64,000 nucleotides of DNA from Methylovirgula sp963708155 (GTDB lineage: Bacteria; Pseudomonadota; Alphaproteobacteria; Rhizobiales; Beijerinckiaceae). This document shows, one piece after another, positions 62,776 to 64,000 of the stretch; position 1 is the first letter of the stretch, and every line of letters starts with the position of its first letter. Under the pieces are notes generated by a model. It saw nothing but the letters and a program-made list of their open reading frames with translations, was not told the origin of the DNA and made no database searches. The stretch spans positions 992,001-1,056,000 of the forward strand of contig OY970183.1 in the NCBI GenBank assembly GCA_963708155.1. Direction: 5' to 3'. A program made the translations under genes and the position numbers.

Positions 62776-64000
62776 TTGCTTGCGAGGGTTCGTTCGTTGC
62801 CGCTGCGTCTCCTGCTCGTACGCTCTATCGCCGCTATTTTCCTCGCGACCCTGGCGCTGAGCACGCTTCTGGTCTTCTGGCGTACCTACGAGAAGGTCGA
62901 GGCGGATATGAGCGCCGCGCTCGCCGCCGGGCAGCGGGCCGTCGCCAATGCCGCCGATGAATCCGACGGCATTACCCAGCCAAGCTGGCGGCTCGAGCAT
63001 ATCGTCGCCAATTTCAACGGCGACCGGAATGTCCGCGCCACCCTACAGCGCGCTGACGACAGCCTGCTGCATTCGATCCTGCCGCCGCCGGCGCATCCCG
63101 TGCCGCCCTTCCTCTTCAACCTTCTCGCCGGCCCGCCGCATGTCGCGACCGTCGATCTGCCGGCGGCCCTGAAAAGCGCCGGCGCGCTGCGGCTCGAGAC
63201 GGACGCGCGCAATGATGTCGCCGGCCTTTGGGACGACGCCAAGAATCTTCTGTTCCTGCTCGCGATCTTTGCCAGCACCTGCCTGCTCGTACTCTATTTC
63301 ATGCTCGGCCGCGCGCTGCGCCCGCTCGAGGAGCTGACGCATGGCTTTGCGCGGATCGGCAATGGCGATTACCGGGCGCGGGTGCCGATCTTCGCGCCGC
63401 GCGAACTGGCCAAGCTCAGCGCCGGCTTCAACGATATGGCGGTGCGCCTGACCGAGATGGAGTACCGCAACCACCGCCTGCACGAGCAGCTCGAAACCGT
63501 GCAAGAGGAAGAGCGCATCGAACTCGCGCGCAATCTGCACGACGATGTGAGCCCGCTTTTGTTTTCCGTCGACGTCGATGCGATGACGATCCGCGAACTG
63601 ACGCAGACGAGGGATTATCCCGCGATCGTCGAGCGTGCCCATGCGGTCCGCGGGGCCGTCGCCGAGATGAAGCGCAACGTCAAGGCGATCCTCGGCCAGC
63701 TTCGTCCCTCCGGTCTGCATGCGCTCGGCCTCGCCAGCGCCATCGACAATCTTGTCTCCTACTGGAAGACGCGGCGTCCGGAGATCGCCTACAAGGTCAA
63801 TACGCCCGACCGGACCTGGGGGCCGCGCGTCGATGGCGCGCTCTACAGCATCGTCCGCGAGAGCCTCAACAATGCCGTGAAACATTCGCGCCCGTCGCGG
63901 ATCGAGGTCTCGATCGAGGAGCTTCCCGCCAGCGGCTTTCTCGTTGCGCGTGTCAAGGACGACGGCGGCGGGTTCGACGCCAATAATGCTTCGGGGGGAT
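62776..64000 (+). CDS. Sensor histidine kinase (HisKA_3 type), truncated by the window end
   Basis: The 3' end runs off the window; about 408 residues are visible. Two membrane helices (LLLVRSIAAIFLATLALSTLLVFW and NLLFLLAIFASTCLLVLYFML) flank a ~130-residue periplasmic sensor. A HAMP domain is followed by the NarX/UhpB-type H-box ERIELARNLHDDVSPLL (H at residue 255), N-box ESLNNAVKHSRPSRI and G-box DDGGGF. The start is uncertain: TTG at 62776 fits, while an ATG at 62743 with a very strong AAGGGGGAG is followed by an in-frame TAG, perhaps another sequence error. A LuxR-type regulator is expected downstream. Confidence 0.85.
   Translation, partial: MLARVRSLPLRLLLVRSIAAIFLATLALSTLLVFWRTYEKVEADMSAALAAGQRAVANAADESDGITQPSWRLEHIVANFNGDRNVRATLQRADDSLLHSILPPPAHPVPPFLFNLLAGPPHVATVDLPAALKSAGALRLETDARNDVAGLWDDAKNLLFLLAIFASTCLLVLYFMLGRALRPLEELTHGFARIGNGDYRARVPIFAPRELAKLSAGFNDMAVRLTEMEYRNHRLHEQLETVQEEERIELARNLHDDVSPLLFSVDVDAMTIRELTQTRDYPAIVERAHAVRGAVAEMKRNVKAILGQLRPSGLHALGLASAIDNLVSYWKTRRPEIAYKVNTPDRTWGPRVDGALYSIVRESLNNAVKHSRPSRIEVSIEELPASGFLVARVKDDGGGFDANNASGG

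Overview
This window looks like the chromosome of a nitrogen-fixing alphaproteobacterium of the order Hyphomicrobiales. Beijerinckiaceae-type relatives (Beijerinckia, Methylocella, Methylocapsa) fit best. That placement is inferred from the family content and high G+C, not from a search. The first ~32 kb is a nitrogen-fixation island and the remaining ~32 kb is ordinary housekeeping and envelope genes. I see no CRISPR array, insertion sequence or prophage. There is one tRNA, tRNA-Arg(CCG).

Nif island. On the minus strand, one run is nifH-D-K-E-N-X, two nif-associated small genes, fdxB and nifQ (23558 down to 14186). A second run is an IscA-type gene, nifU, nifS, nifV, nifW and fixABCX (10506 down to 3488), followed by nifA and then nifT with a SIR2-like gene (1101 down to 16). 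On the plus strand there is an unknown gene at 10997, a block of rhodanese and small unknown genes (12195-14158), and a run of a receiver-like protein, an ArsC-like nitrogenase-associated protein and a GlpE-like rhodanese. These are followed by a YqeB-like molybdo-enzyme maturation homologue, a TPR-like protein and sufBCDS-sufT. Perfect TGGCAC-N5-TTGC sigma-54 promoters lie upstream of nifT, iscA, nifH and sufB. The first three also have the NifA enhancer TGT-N10-ACA. Together the genes supply nitrogenase structure (HDK), FeMo-cofactor assembly (ENXQV), Fe-S clusters (IscA, NifU, NifS, SUF), electrons (FixABCX, FdxB) and control (NifA). nifB and nifZ are not visible here.

Right half. tRNA-Arg and a DUF465 gene are followed by an L,D-transpeptidase, homospermidine synthase, a large indolepyruvate:ferredoxin oxidoreductase, a DUF1007/NicO metal transporter pair and an SGNH hydrolase. 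A second L,D-transpeptidase/DUF465 pair comes next, then a TPR-glycosyltransferase-methyltransferase fusion, an aldo/keto reductase, an alpha/beta hydrolase, purEK and rpsU. The window closes with a TPR lipoprotein, pntA-pntAB-pntB, the tiny aa3-oxidase subunit IV, HdeD and FUSC membrane proteins, Dps, an autotransporter, a beta-lactamase-fold hydrolase and a truncated sensor kinase.

Sequence quality. About 24 single-base frameshifts interrupt otherwise intact, strongly conserved genes, including nifH, nifA, nifE, nifN, nifV, the IOR gene and pntAB. Almost all are one-base insertions, and at least six turn a GANTC site (the CcrM methylation motif of Alphaproteobacteria) into GANTTC or a similar sequence. 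I read these as consensus errors, some probably methylation-linked, and annotate the genes as full-length CDS with the shift positions noted.
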